Positions 8,509 to 16,714 of a DNA stretch of 64,000 bases are shown here, in pieces. Where the stretch lies: the NCBI GenBank assembly GCA_044426085.1, contig JAWXUU010000002.1:124001-188000 (forward strand), given 5' to 3'. How positions within the stretch are numbered: position 1 is the stretch's first letter; every line of letters starts with the position of its first letter. A model generated the notes under the pieces. The model had not been told where the DNA came from, made no database searches, and saw only the letters and a program-made list of their open reading frames with translations. The position numbers and the translations under genes were made by a program. The stretch comes from JAWXUU01 sp044426085. Its GTDB lineage: Bacteria; Bacillota; Clostridia; Christensenellales; CAMQZB01.

Positions 8509-9249
8509 TTATTCTTCCTCTTCTTCTCCGCCGAAGTTTGAGCAGTTGTGATAAACGTTTTGAACATCGTCTGATTCTTCAAGTTTATCAATCATTTTTT
8601 CAAATGTAGCCATCAATTTTTCTTCTAGTTCAACGGTATTTTGTGGAATCCATTCAACTGATGATTGCAAAATAACGCATGATTTTTCTTCTAGGAATTT
8701 TGTGAGTTCAGAAAACACCGCTGGATCGCAAAGGATTTCAAAGCATTCATCTTCATCTGTCACATCGTCAGCTCCGCCTTCGATCGCAAGTTCCATAACA
8801 TCGTCAAAAGTTATTGTTTTCTCAATAGCGATAAGACCTTTTCTATCAAACATATATGATACACAACCATTTGAACCAAGTGCACCGCCATATTTATCAA
8901 ACGCGCATCTAACTTCGCCAGCTGTTCTGTTCTTGTTGTCCGTCAAACATTCAACCAAAACTGCAGTTCCGCCAACGCCGTATCCTTCATACATCAAGTT
9001 ATCATAATTCGCACCACCGCTTTCGCCTGATGCTTTTTTGATTGCGTTTTTAACGTTATCATTTGGCATGTTGTTTTGTCTTGCCTTTTGCATTACGTCG
9101 TATAGCTTAGCATTAAGTTGTGGATCTGCTCCACCTTGTTTAACTGCCACTGCTATTTCTCTACCGATTTTTGTGAAAATTTTTGCTTTTGCAGCATCGC
9201 CTTTTGCTTTTTTGTGCTTAATATTTGCAAACTTACTGTGACCTGACAT
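8509..9249 (-). CDS. yebC: YebC/PmpR family regulator, ribosome-associated
   Basis: 246-residue TACO1/YebC protein. The N-terminus MSGHSKFANIKHKKAK, the FTKIGREIAVAVKQGG helix, NMPNDNVKNAIKKASG and the YEGYGVGGTAVLVECLTDNKNRT segment are diagnostic. Members act as transcription regulators or as translation factors at proline-rich stretches. It is 3 bp from the upstream methyltransferase and 16 bp from proA. The C-terminus is an acidic EEEEE tail. Confidence 0.95.
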   Translation of the reverse strand: MSGHSKFANIKHKKAKGDAAKAKIFTKIGREIAVAVKQGGADPQLNAKLYDVMQKARQNNMPNDNVKNAIKKASGESGGANYDNLMYEGYGVGGTAVLVECLTDNKNRTAGEVRCAFDKYGGALGSNGCVSYMFDRKGLIAIEKTITFDDVMELAIEGGADDVTDEDECFEILCDPAVFSELTKFLEEKSCVILQSSVEWIPQNTVELEEKLMATFEKMIDKLEESDDVQNVYHNCSNFGGEEEEE

Positions 9250-9252
9250 ATC

Positions 9253-10017
9253 TCATCCTCCGATTTGTTTTGTTTTTAATGTGTATAGAAGCAATCCCCC
9301 TGAGATTGCAGCATTCAATGATTCAACTTTTTCATCCATTGGTATGGAAACAATTTTATGTGATTTTTCTTTTAATGCCTCAGAAACTCCATTGCCTTCG
9401 TTTCCGACACAAACTACGAATTTATGTGAAAAATTTTCAAGTGTAAAAACATCTTCTCCACCCATGTCGCCACAATACACCGTGTGGCTTTGAAAAAGTT
9501 CTTGTGGAAGAACACTTGATGTGTGTATGTTTATGTTGTATATTCCACTCATAGAGCTTCTCACTGCCTTCTGCGAATAACAATCAGCTGAGCTTACTAA
9601 AAAACAATCTGTGACACCTGATGCAACAGCTGTTCTTATCAGCGTTCCAACATTTCCAGGGTCTTGAAGATTTTCCAGTAACAAACAGTTTCCGATTGGC
9701 TTTTTGTTGCTTTCTTCTGGAATTTTAATCACCAAAATAACCCCTTGCGGAGTTACCGTTTGTGAAAGCTTTGCAAATACGTGTTTAGACAGCAAAAATA
9801 TAGGAACATTCATTTTTTCAAGCGTGCTAATAACACTCAAATTTTCATGTCCTTCGCAAACATAGCACCTTTCAATCGACTGATTGTATTTCACTGCTTC
9901 ATTTGCCATTTTGACACCTTCAACGACATAAACACCATTAAGAGTTCTGTATTTTCTGTCTTTAAGCTTAGTATCTTTGATTATTCGTTCGTTGTTTGTT
10001 GATGTAATTTTTTCCAT
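9253..10017 (-). CDS. TrmH/SpoU family RNA 2'-O-methyltransferase
   Basis: 254-residue SPOUT methyltransferase with an N-terminal RNA-binding domain (NNERIIKDTKLKDRKYR, VVEGVKMANEAV) and a C-terminal knot: LLLENLQDPGNVGTLIRTA (motif 1), FVVCVGNEGNGVSE (motif 2) and VSIPMDEKVESLNAAISGGLLLY (motif 3). It probably modifies ribosomal RNA. It follows rplT after a terminator, the common Firmicute arrangement. The exact target nucleotide cannot be told. Confidence 0.9.
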   Translation of the reverse strand: MEKITSTNNERIIKDTKLKDRKYRTLNGVYVVEGVKMANEAVKYNQSIERCYVCEGHENLSVISTLEKMNVPIFLLSKHVFAKLSQTVTPQGVILVIKIPEESNKKPIGNCLLLENLQDPGNVGTLIRTAVASGVTDCFLVSSADCYSQKAVRSSMSGIYNINIHTSSVLPQELFQSHTVYCGDMGGEDVFTLENFSHKFVVCVGNEGNGVSEALKEKSHKIVSIPMDEKVESLNAAISGGLLLYTLKTKQIGG

Positions 10018-10027
10018 TTTATCAAAA

Positions 10028-10051
10028 AACAGCCTTGAAAATTCAAGGCTG
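10028..10051 (-). terminator. Terminator after rplT
   Basis: CAGCCTTGAA and TTCAAGGCTG arms with a 4-nt loop lie between rplT and the methyltransferase gene, flanked by a T-run on the minus strand. Confidence 0.85.
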
Positions 10052-10069
10052 CTTAATTTCTATTATTTC

Positions 10070-10423
10070 TTACAAAGCAGCTTTTGCTTGTTCGCAAATA
10101 ACCGCAAATGCAGCTGGATCTGAAACAGCAATGTCAGCAAGCACTTTTCTATCAAGTGAAATGTTTGCTTTCTTAAGGCCATTGATCAAAACTGAGTATG
10201 AAAGACCATTAAGTCTTGCAGCAGCGTTGATTCTTGTAATCCAAAGTGATCTGAAATCTCTTTTCTTAAGTTTTCTACCAACGTATGCATAGTTTTGTGA
10301 TTTCATCACAGCTTGTCTAGCTACTCTGTATAGTTTGCTTTTAGCTCCAAAATAACCTTTTGAAAGCTTCATTATTTTTCTACGTTTTTTAACTGCGTTC
10401 ACAGCTCTTTTAATTCTTGCCAT
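10070..10423 (-). CDS. rplT: 50S ribosomal protein L20
   Basis: 117 residues, standard length. The basic N-terminus MARIKRAVNAVKKRRKIMKLSKGYFGAKS and FRSLWITRINAAARLNGLSYS are invariant in L20. L20 binds 23S rRNA early in assembly and in Firmicutes represses its own operon through the leader upstream of infC. Confidence 0.98.
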   Translation of the reverse strand: MARIKRAVNAVKKRRKIMKLSKGYFGAKSKLYRVARQAVMKSQNYAYVGRKLKKRDFRSLWITRINAAARLNGLSYSVLINGLKKANISLDRKVLADIAVSDPAAFAVICEQAKAAL

Positions 10424-10439
10424 TTATGTCGACCTCCTA

Positions 10440-10640
10440 TTAGCCTTTGTATGGGATCAAATCCCTAACTGTTTTTTCTTGTGAAGCAGAAACGAATCCA
10501 CCTTTTCTAAGGTTTCTTTTTCTCTTTTTAGTTTTCTTGTTCAAGATATGGCTTTTGTATGCTTTTGCTCTTTTGATTTTTCCGCTTGCAGTAACTTTGA
10601 AGCGTTTTTTTGCACCACTGTGTGTTTTTTGCTTTGGCAT
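10440..10640 (-). CDS. rpmI: 50S ribosomal protein L35
   Basis: 66 residues with the L35 signature MPKQKTHSGAKKRFKVTASGK and many basic residues. Lies between infC and rplT with short spacers. Confidence 0.98.
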   Translation of the reverse strand: MPKQKTHSGAKKRFKVTASGKIKRAKAYKSHILNKKTKKRKRNLRKGGFVSASQEKTVRDLIPYKG

Positions 10641-10666
10641 TTTATGCTCCTCCTTTTATTTGCGTC

Positions 10667-11185
10667 TTATTTTTTATCCTTTATCGGAGATAGTATCATA
10701 TTGATATTGCGTCCATCTCTGTTTGGTTCTTTATCTTTAACGGCACAATCTTTGAGCAAATCAAAAAATCTGTTCATCACGATAGCACCTTGTTCTGGGT
10801 GAGCCATTTGTCTACCCTTCATACGAATTGAAACTTTAACTTTATCGCCATTTCTCAAAAACTTTTCTGTTGTTTTCGCTTTAACTTCCAAATCGTGAGT
10901 ATCGATTGTCATTGAGAGCCAAGTTTCTTTTATTTCAAATGATTTTTGAGCTTTCTTTGCTTCTTTTTCCCTTTTTATTGTGTCAAACTTAAATTTGCCA
11001 TAATCCATGAATTTGCATACAGGCGGTTTAGCGTTTGGGGAAATCATAACAAGGTCAAGTTCTTTACCATATGCCATGTCTTGTGCTTTTGCAGTTTCAA
11101 CAATTCCTAGTTGTTCGCCGTTTTCATCGATAAGACGAACTTCTTTTTCTTTGATATCTTCATTGATTTGATGTGAAATGTTAAT
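10667..11185 (-). CDS. infC: Translation initiation factor IF-3 (non-canonical ATT start)
   Basis: Binds the 30S subunit and checks initiation codon and tRNA. The first conventional Met (11077) would cut off the conserved N-terminus. Reading upstream in frame gives ISHQINEDIKEKEVRLIDE and LGIVETAKAQDMAYG, classic IF-3, back to a TGA two codons before an ATT at 11185. No ATG, GTG or TTG exists between that stop and residue 37, and AAGGAG lies at 11196-11201 with correct spacing, so the ATT is the start, as in other bacterial infC genes where IF-3 autoregulates through start-codon discrimination. 172 residues. First gene of infC-rpmI-rplT. Confidence 0.95.
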   Translation of the reverse strand: MNISHQINEDIKEKEVRLIDENGEQLGIVETAKAQDMAYGKELDLVMISPNAKPPVCKFMDYGKFKFDTIKREKEAKKAQKSFEIKETWLSMTIDTHDLEVKAKTTEKFLRNGDKVKVSIRMKGRQMAHPEQGAIVMNRFFDLLKDCAVKDKEPNRDGRNINMILSPIKDKK

Positions 11186-11211
11186 AAGTCAAATTCTCCT
11201 TTATTATAATA

Positions 11212-11345
11212 AAAATGGTGGACAGAATCTGCCCACCATTAAAGTTCACATATGTGAAAAGTAATTCAAATCGCAACCAGTTAACGCGTTTGTTGCTGGT
11301 GAGAAGTGTGGACACCTCTGCTTTACTGCACAATAATATCATATT
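11212..11345 (-). ncRNA. Ribosomal protein L20 leader / infC operon attenuator
   Basis: The about 130-nt 5' leader of infC ends in a terminator hairpin (AATGGTGG / CCACCATT, 11212-11240) followed by a T-run immediately before the ribosome site. Upstream are paired segments suited to an antiterminator. In Bacillus and relatives L20 binds such leaders to promote termination. Assignment is by position and terminator; the L20-binding fold was not modelled. Confidence 0.75.
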
Positions 11346-11361
11346 AAATATGCTTTGTCAA
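11333..11361 (-). promoter_or_regulatory. Sigma-A promoter of infC-rpmI-rplT
   Basis: Perfect TTGACA (11356-11361), 17 bp, TATTAT (11333-11338) on the minus strand, placed right upstream of the L20-type leader. The -35 box touches the thrS stop codon. Confidence 0.85.
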
Positions 11362-13299
11362 TTAAAAATGCACCTTATTTTGAATTTCTTCATTAATTTT
11401 TGAAATAAATTCTTCAGGCTTCATTGCGCCAAGATCGCCCTCTTGTCTTGAACGAACACTGATTGTTCCGTTTTCAAGATCGCGGTCGCCAATGATAATC
11501 ATATATGGCACTTTTTCAAGTTGTGCTTCACGGATTTTGTATCCGATTTTTTCACCGCGAAGGTCTTCTTCTGCTCTGATTCCCATCATTTTGAGTTTAG
11601 AAACCAATTCTTTAACGTTAGCTTCTGTCTTTTCAGAAAGATTCATAACGCGAACTTGTTCTGGTGCCATCCAAGTTGGGAATGCACCTTTGTATTTTTC
11701 GATAAGAAGTGCAAGAGTTCTTTCGTAGCATCCGATTGAACTTCTGTGGATGATATATGGCAATTTCTTTTCGCCATCTTCGCCAACGTATGTCATGCCA
11801 AATTTTTCTGCTAGTGCAAAGTCAACTTGCAAAGTGATGATTGTGTCTTCTTTGCCGTATACATTCTTAATTTGAACGTCAAGTTTAGGGCCGTAGAATG
11901 CAGCTTCGCCATCAGCTTCATAGTAATTCACATCAAGATGGTTCAAAATACCTCTCATAAGGTCTTGTGCTTCATCCCATTGTTGTTTTGTGCCGATATA
12001 TTTTTCAGTATCTTTTTCGTCCCATTTAGAGAAGCGATAAGTAACTTCATTTTCAAGACCAAGAGTGTTTAAAAGGAAATAAACCAAATCAAGTGTAGCT
12101 TTGAATTCTTGTTCAAGTTGGTCAGGACGACAGATGATGTGTCCGTCTGAAAGTGTGAATTGTCTCACGCGGATAAGTCCGTGCATTTCGCCACTGTTTT
12201 CCTTTCTGAAAAGCGTTGCAGTTTCGCCGTATCTCAAAGGAAGGTCGCGATATGATCTTAGTTCGCTTTTGTAAATCATGTATTGGAATGGACAAGTCAT
12301 TGGGCGAAGAGCCATTGCTTCTTCACCTTTTGTTTCATCACCCATGATAAACATCTTATCTTGATAATGATACCAGTGACCTGAAATTTTATACAAATCA
12401 GATTTTGCCATACTTGGTGTTTTTGTTAGCAAATATCCTCTTCTTTCTTCTTCATCTTCAACAAATCTTTGCAAAATTTGAACTACTTTTGCGCCCTTTG
12501 GCATAAGAAGTGGCAAACCTTGACCAATAGTTTCTTCAGTCATGAAAAGTTTAAGTTCTCTTCCTAGTTTGTTGTGATCGTTTTGTTTTGCTTCTTCAAG
12601 TGCAACAAGATGTGCTTCCAAAAGCGATGCTTTTTCAAACGCACAGCCATAGATTCTTGTTAGCATATCATTGCTTTCGTCACCTTTCCAATAAGCACCA
12701 GTAAGTTGCAACAATTTTGTCGCTTTGATTTTACCAGTTGAAGGAAGATGTGGGCCTTTGCAAAGGTCTACAAAATCACCCATTTTATAGAATGAAATAA
12801 CAGAACCTTCAGGAAGTTCTTCAATAAGTTCAACTTTAAGCTTTTCACCTTTTTCTTGCATAAGCGCAATAGCTTCAGCTCTTTCAAGTTCAACTCTTTC
12901 AATCTTGATATTTTCTTTAACAATTTTTTTCATTTCTGCTTCGATTTTTGGGAAATCTTGCATTGTGATTGGCGTAGTGAATTCGATATCATAATAATAT
13001 CCACTGTCTATTGCAGGACCAATGCCAAGCATACAATCAGGATACAATCTTTTCACAGCACAAGCCAAAATGTGGCAAGCTGTATGTTTGAACACCTCAA
13101 CGCCAACGGCATCGTGACCCGTCACAATTTCAAGAGTGTTGCCCTCAGCAAGCACGTATGAAGTGTCAACTAGTTCTCCGTTAACTTTTCCGCAAAAGGC
13201 ATTTCTTGCAAGCCCTTCACTTATTTGTTTTGCGGCATCAAAGACATTTGCACCATCAGCAACAGAAAGTTTGCTTCCGTCTTTCAAAAATATTTCCAT
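11362..13299 (-). CDS. thrS: Threonyl-tRNA synthetase
   Basis: Charges tRNA-Thr. 645 residues: N-terminal TGS domain (MEIFLKDGSKLSVADGANVFD), editing domain with HTACHILACAVKRLYP, class II core with motif 2 RVRQFTLSDGHI, motif 3 region SSIGCYERTLALLIEKYKG, and the anticodon-binding domain (VMNLSEKTEANVKELVSKL). Zinc ligand Cys is in RPMTCPFQYMIYK. A T-box leader precedes it, so expression should respond to uncharged tRNA-Thr. Confidence 0.98.
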   Translation of the reverse strand: MEIFLKDGSKLSVADGANVFDAAKQISEGLARNAFCGKVNGELVDTSYVLAEGNTLEIVTGHDAVGVEVFKHTACHILACAVKRLYPDCMLGIGPAIDSGYYYDIEFTTPITMQDFPKIEAEMKKIVKENIKIERVELERAEAIALMQEKGEKLKVELIEELPEGSVISFYKMGDFVDLCKGPHLPSTGKIKATKLLQLTGAYWKGDESNDMLTRIYGCAFEKASLLEAHLVALEEAKQNDHNKLGRELKLFMTEETIGQGLPLLMPKGAKVVQILQRFVEDEEERRGYLLTKTPSMAKSDLYKISGHWYHYQDKMFIMGDETKGEEAMALRPMTCPFQYMIYKSELRSYRDLPLRYGETATLFRKENSGEMHGLIRVRQFTLSDGHIICRPDQLEQEFKATLDLVYFLLNTLGLENEVTYRFSKWDEKDTEKYIGTKQQWDEAQDLMRGILNHLDVNYYEADGEAAFYGPKLDVQIKNVYGKEDTIITLQVDFALAEKFGMTYVGEDGEKKLPYIIHRSSIGCYERTLALLIEKYKGAFPTWMAPEQVRVMNLSEKTEANVKELVSKLKMMGIRAEEDLRGEKIGYKIREAQLEKVPYMIIIGDRDLENGTISVRSRQEGDLGAMKPEEFISKINEEIQNKVHF

Positions 13300-13330
13300 G
13301 TTTTTCTCCTTATTTATATCGTATAAAATA

Positions 13331-13540
13331 AAAAGTCCTTATGCTTTCGCATAAGGACGATAATTCGTGGTTCCACCTTACTTTGTGACAAAGTCACCTC
13401 TTTGTTTTGCAAGTTATCTCTTGTTCTTGGTTTTATAAGAGTAGTTTGGGTGAAATTTTTGACACGCATTCTCAGCAAACAGCGCTCTCTTTGGTCAAAG
13501 TTGATGACACTTAGTTGTCTCTTCCAAGATATATTTAATC
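13331..13540 (-). ncRNA. T-box leader of thrS
   Basis: On the minus strand the leader contains the T-box AAGGTGGAACCACG (13366-13379) followed by a perfect terminator (13335-13358) and T-run. The variable base after TGG is A, which would pair with a U discriminator. Stem I is upstream; a threonine specifier candidate is the ACC at 13449-13451, but I could not fix the specifier loop with certainty. Confidence 0.92.
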
Positions 13541-13549
13541 TATAATTAT

Positions 13550-13576
13550 ATTATACCCTTTTGCACCCATTGTCAA
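13550..13576 (-). promoter_or_regulatory. Promoter of the T-box/thrS transcript
   Basis: TTGACA (13571-13576) and TATAAT (13550-13555) on the minus strand with a short 15-bp spacer. The -35 overlaps the stop codon of the upstream YtxC-like gene. Confidence 0.6.
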
Positions 13577-14337
13577 GAATTTTCATGCCCTTTTTTTATG
13601 CTTTTTGAAGTTTTTCTTAAATCAAACAACACGCACAATGCTTCATTCAAAGATTTACCGTGTGATTCTTCATAAATAGCGACATTCAGCGGATAGTTTT
13701 CTATTAATGACGAAACGATTTTCTCTTCTCCGCTCAAATTTTCACAACATAAAAACGTTGAATGAATTTTTTCAAGTTTATCCGATAAAAGCATGTTGTG
13801 CCCACCGCAGAATAGGTATAATATTGAGTATTTAGACTTTATCGAAGAAGACATCCCCTTGATAAATTCTTTGTAATTACTGTCAATTTTCAGCTCGTAT
13901 AAGCTTAAATTTATAACATCGCAAGTCCTTGCCCATTCTTCAAAATTTTTTCTAAGCATAAATTGCGAAATGCCGCTTATTGCAATTATATCCTGATTTA
14001 TCAATTTATCGCAAAGAACTTCTTTCTCTTGTTCAAATTCCGAAAAGATTAAAATTCTCAATAAAATGAACTGCCTAAGTTGCGGAAGAAACTGATTTAT
14101 TTGTTTTGTGTAGAACTTAAGTTTCTCTGCGTACAGCAAATACGATACACACTTTTCAACCACTTTGGTTTTCATACCTATAAATGACTGACTTTCACTG
14201 CTTATCTCATATCTCCGCCCAATTTTGCTTCCATAAACATTCAGCTTATGTGGATACTCCGCCAAAATATTTTTTATTGCAATGTCTAGTTCAGTTGCAA
14301 ACTCACAATCTTCTTTACAGATAATTTCAAATTTCAT
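13573..14337 (-). CDS. YtxC-like sporulation-associated protein
   Basis: 254 residues, start at 14337 after a GGTGGTG-type ribosome site. No catalytic motif seen. The helical middle part (VSYLLYAEKLKFYTKQINQFLPQLRQFILLRI) and its position directly upstream of thrS match the ytxC-thrS arrangement of Bacillus and many Clostridia, where YtxC is a conserved protein of sporulating bacteria. Assignment rests mainly on context and fold-like pattern, so it is tentative. Confidence 0.55.
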   Translation of the reverse strand: MKFEIICKEDCEFATELDIAIKNILAEYPHKLNVYGSKIGRRYEISSESQSFIGMKTKVVEKCVSYLLYAEKLKFYTKQINQFLPQLRQFILLRILIFSEFEQEKEVLCDKLINQDIIAISGISQFMLRKNFEEWARTCDVINLSLYELKIDSNYKEFIKGMSSSIKSKYSILYLFCGGHNMLLSDKLEKIHSTFLCCENLSGEEKIVSSLIENYPLNVAIYEESHGKSLNEALCVLFDLRKTSKSIKKGHENS

Positions 14338-14402
14338 ATAACACCACCACATATGATTACTACATATATAGTTTATGAAATTACCTTGTAATTATGTGAA
14401 AA

Positions 14403-15560
14403 TTACTTTTTATTTGGAAATAAGTTTTTTAAGTTATCAATAATGCGGGCTTTTTCTATATCTTCTGCTGATATTATTGATATTTCCTTCACCACTGACC
14501 CATTGGAAACAACTTCAAGAGTTCCGACTTTATCGCCAATGTTTATTGGTGCTTTCAAATTTTCATCAATTTTTGTGTTTAGAATATAATCCGCAGTTCC
14601 GCCTTTCTTTACAATAGCATAAAAGCTTTCACTAGGTTTAACCAGCACGCTATCTTTCACGCCATTTGCAACACTTGGGGTGATTTCCAAATTGTTATCA
14701 CAAGAAATAATCTCTTTCTTTTCAAATGCACCAAATCCATAATCAAACATTGCTATTGCATCGTCAAATCTGCCTTTTGATGTTTGTCCGTGCATAACTG
14801 TTGAAATAAGTCGCATGCCATTCTTTTCAGCCGTTGCCGAAATGCAGTGCATAGCTTGATTTGTGAACCCTGTTTTACCACCATCACAACCTGTGTATCT
14901 TCTTAAAAGTTTATTCGTGTTTGAAATTTCAGTATATTTATCATCGCCATGCGGAATTTTATCCATCCAAATTTTTGAAAAATCCTTATACATTTCGTGT
15001 GAAATCAGCTCTCTTGTCATAATGGCAACATCGTATGCTGTGGAATATGCATCGTCATTCGGAAGTCCAGTTACATTCACAAAATTTGTGTTATCCATAC
15101 CTAGCGCAGTTGCTTTTTTGTTCATCTCGGCAACACACCCTTCAACACTTCCAAAGATATGTTCTGCCATTGCAACGCTAGAATCATTTGCTGAAGCAAC
15201 AATAATTGATTTCACAAGGTCGGAAACTTTGTATTGGTTTTTAACATCCAAAAAAACTTGCGAACCGCCCATGCTCATCGCCCTTTCGGAAACGGAAACC
15301 ATGTCTTCAAGGCTAAGTTCACCGCTTTCCAATTTATCAAAAATCAAATTTAGAACCATGATTTTCGTCATGCTTGCTATTTGACCTCTTTCCTGTGCAT
15401 CTTTTTCAAATAAAATTTTGCCCGTTTCATATTCCATTAAAACACAGTTTTCACTCGTGAGTGGTAACTCGCTTGCAAAAGCCGTGTTTTTCACTGCAAC
15501 ACTTGGCAAAAATATTGAAAATGCAAATAATATAGCAACGTATAAAGTAAGTTTTCTCAT
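14403..15560 (-). CDS. D-alanyl-D-alanine carboxypeptidase (DacF-like, penicillin-binding)
   Basis: Trims the terminal D-Ala of peptidoglycan stem peptides. 385 residues from the ATG at 15560 (AAGGAGATACAC before it). A signal peptide is cleaved after about residue 30. The serine peptidase S11 triad is complete: SMTK (S63-K66), SAN (123-125) and KTG (229-231). A C-terminal PBP5-like domain follows. In Bacillus dacF is expressed in the forespore, and the neighbours here are also sporulation-related, which supports a DacF-type role. Confidence 0.93.
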   Translation of the reverse strand: MRKLTLYVAILFAFSIFLPSVAVKNTAFASELPLTSENCVLMEYETGKILFEKDAQERGQIASMTKIMVLNLIFDKLESGELSLEDMVSVSERAMSMGGSQVFLDVKNQYKVSDLVKSIIVASANDSSVAMAEHIFGSVEGCVAEMNKKATALGMDNTNFVNVTGLPNDDAYSTAYDVAIMTRELISHEMYKDFSKIWMDKIPHGDDKYTEISNTNKLLRRYTGCDGGKTGFTNQAMHCISATAEKNGMRLISTVMHGQTSKGRFDDAIAMFDYGFGAFEKKEIISCDNNLEITPSVANGVKDSVLVKPSESFYAIVKKGGTADYILNTKIDENLKAPINIGDKVGTLEVVSNGSVVKEISIISAEDIEKARIIDNLKNLFPNKK

Positions 15561-15612
15561 ATGTGTATCTCCTTTTTTCATATCTTTTGCAAAATTTACT
15601 TTATATATTCTA

Positions 15613-16215
15613 TTACAGTATAAAAATTAATGGCAAAACCAAAACTTGAATCATCACTGTTTCTATCACGCAAACGAACATCTGCATGCAGAAAAACGTC
15701 CCTGTTGACTGATATAAAATGCTCCACTTCCTAACTTCCAAACAAGCGAAACGGTGACCATATGTGCACATTCCAAGTTGCATGCAAATAAGTATTATAT
15801 TCACTGGCAAACTCAAGAAAATGACTATAATAAGCCCATTCAGACCGTATGAAAGCATTGCGCAAAGAAGATTGCTACCAAGCATAAAACCTCTGAATGT
15901 GATAAACAAGAAACTCAGTGGTAAGCAAAATCTGTTTAAAGAGCAAACAAATATAATAACAGATGAAGCAAAAATCAACCCTATTCGCGACCAAAAAATG
16001 GACACGACTGATTCTTCTTGAAATATGACACCAAATATTTTAATATCTGCCATATAATATGCAAAACTCAGCTCGTCACTGCCAGAAATGCACCCCATGC
16101 ATACACCACAAAGTGCACAAAAACTTAAACTGCATATCATAAATTTGTGTGCAGAAAGGTTGCTACAAAAACAAAACAAATCCATATTTTTAAAATACAT
16201 ACTAATCTTTCTCAT
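15613..16215 (-). CDS. SpoIIM-like membrane protein (stage II sporulation protein M family)
   Basis: 200 residues with about five hydrophobic segments. The region FRGFMLGSNLLCAMLSYGLN followed by GLIIVIFLSLPVNIILI matches the SpoIIM pattern KGFxLGF...YGxxGxxFxxxxxxPQNxI. SpoIIM acts with SpoIID and SpoIIP in septal peptidoglycan degradation and engulfment. No clear ribosome site precedes the ATG at 16215, and the Met at 16200 is an alternative. Rich in Cys. It lies between DacF-like and Spo0A-like genes. Confidence 0.65.
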   Translation of the reverse strand: MRKISMYFKNMDLFCFCSNLSAHKFMICSLSFCALCGVCMGCISGSDELSFAYYMADIKIFGVIFQEESVVSIFWSRIGLIFASSVIIFVCSLNRFCLPLSFLFITFRGFMLGSNLLCAMLSYGLNGLIIVIFLSLPVNIILICMQLGMCTYGHRFACLEVRKWSILYQSTGTFFCMQMFVCVIETVMIQVLVLPLIFIL

Positions 16216-16260
16216 AATAGATTATATTATGAATATAGAAATTTAGACTTAAAATTTTAC

Positions 16261-16602
16261 TTAATTGTCATCAATTAAAAATAAGTTTATTGCAGAAGTT
16301 GCGATAAACTCCGAATTGGTCGGTCTTCCGCGCTGATTATCAAATATAAGACCCATAAGCCCTAAATATTCCATATCACCACGCAAATATGCACTTTCGA
16401 TTGCACAAGTGATATTTTTCTCAATAGTTTTTGATGTTTTGCCATTTATTGTTGATAGCTCGTGATATAATGCCCCACCGAGAACTTTAGGATTGTAGTT
16501 ATTATCTATAAATTTATGTATGCCATATTTTATATATTCAAATCCACGATGCTTTTGTTTGAATCCAGCAGTCAATAAAAATTTACATATCTTTTCTTCC
16601 AT
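16261..16602 (-). CDS. Stand-alone Spo0A effector (C-terminal DNA-binding) domain protein
   Basis: 113 residues that align along their length with the DNA-binding half of the sporulation master regulator Spo0A: GFEYIKYGIHKFIDN, then LGGALYHELSTINGKTSKTIEKNI, then the signature CAIESAYLRGDMEY and RGRPTNSEFIA. There is no phosphoacceptor receiver domain: the gene starts cleanly after AAAGGAGG and the upstream DNA is non-coding. A perfect TGTCGAA 0A-box lies about 75 bp upstream. It may compete with or modulate Spo0A at its sites. Family assignment is firm; function is inference. Confidence 0.88.
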   Translation of the reverse strand: MEEKICKFLLTAGFKQKHRGFEYIKYGIHKFIDNNYNPKVLGGALYHELSTINGKTSKTIEKNITCAIESAYLRGDMEYLGLMGLIFDNQRGRPTNSEFIATSAINLFLIDDN

Positions 16603-16674
16603 AAAATACCTCCTTTTGTTACATTATACATCAAAAAATAGCATTTGAACCACCACTGACAAAACAAGACATTA

Positions 16675-16681
16675 TTCGACA
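16675..16681 (-). promoter_or_regulatory. Candidate 0A-box upstream of the Spo0A-C gene
   Basis: TGTCGAA on the minus strand equals the Spo0A consensus TGNCGAA. A TATAAT-like -10 lies between it and the start codon. It directly follows the T-run of the preceding terminator. Confidence 0.5.
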
Positions 16682-16688
16682 AAAAAAA

Positions 16689-16708
16689 GAGCCCCATGAT
16701 TGGGGCTC
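16689..16708 (-). terminator. Terminator after the cysteine-rich protein gene
   Basis: GAGCCCC / GGGGCTC arms with a 6-nt loop followed on the minus strand by eight T. Confidence 0.88.
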
Positions 16709-16714
16709 AGTATC

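Noticed and set aside
10667..11077. infC starting at the ATG at 11077
   Set aside because: This would remove the conserved IF-3 N-terminus, which reads in frame back to the ATT at 11185.
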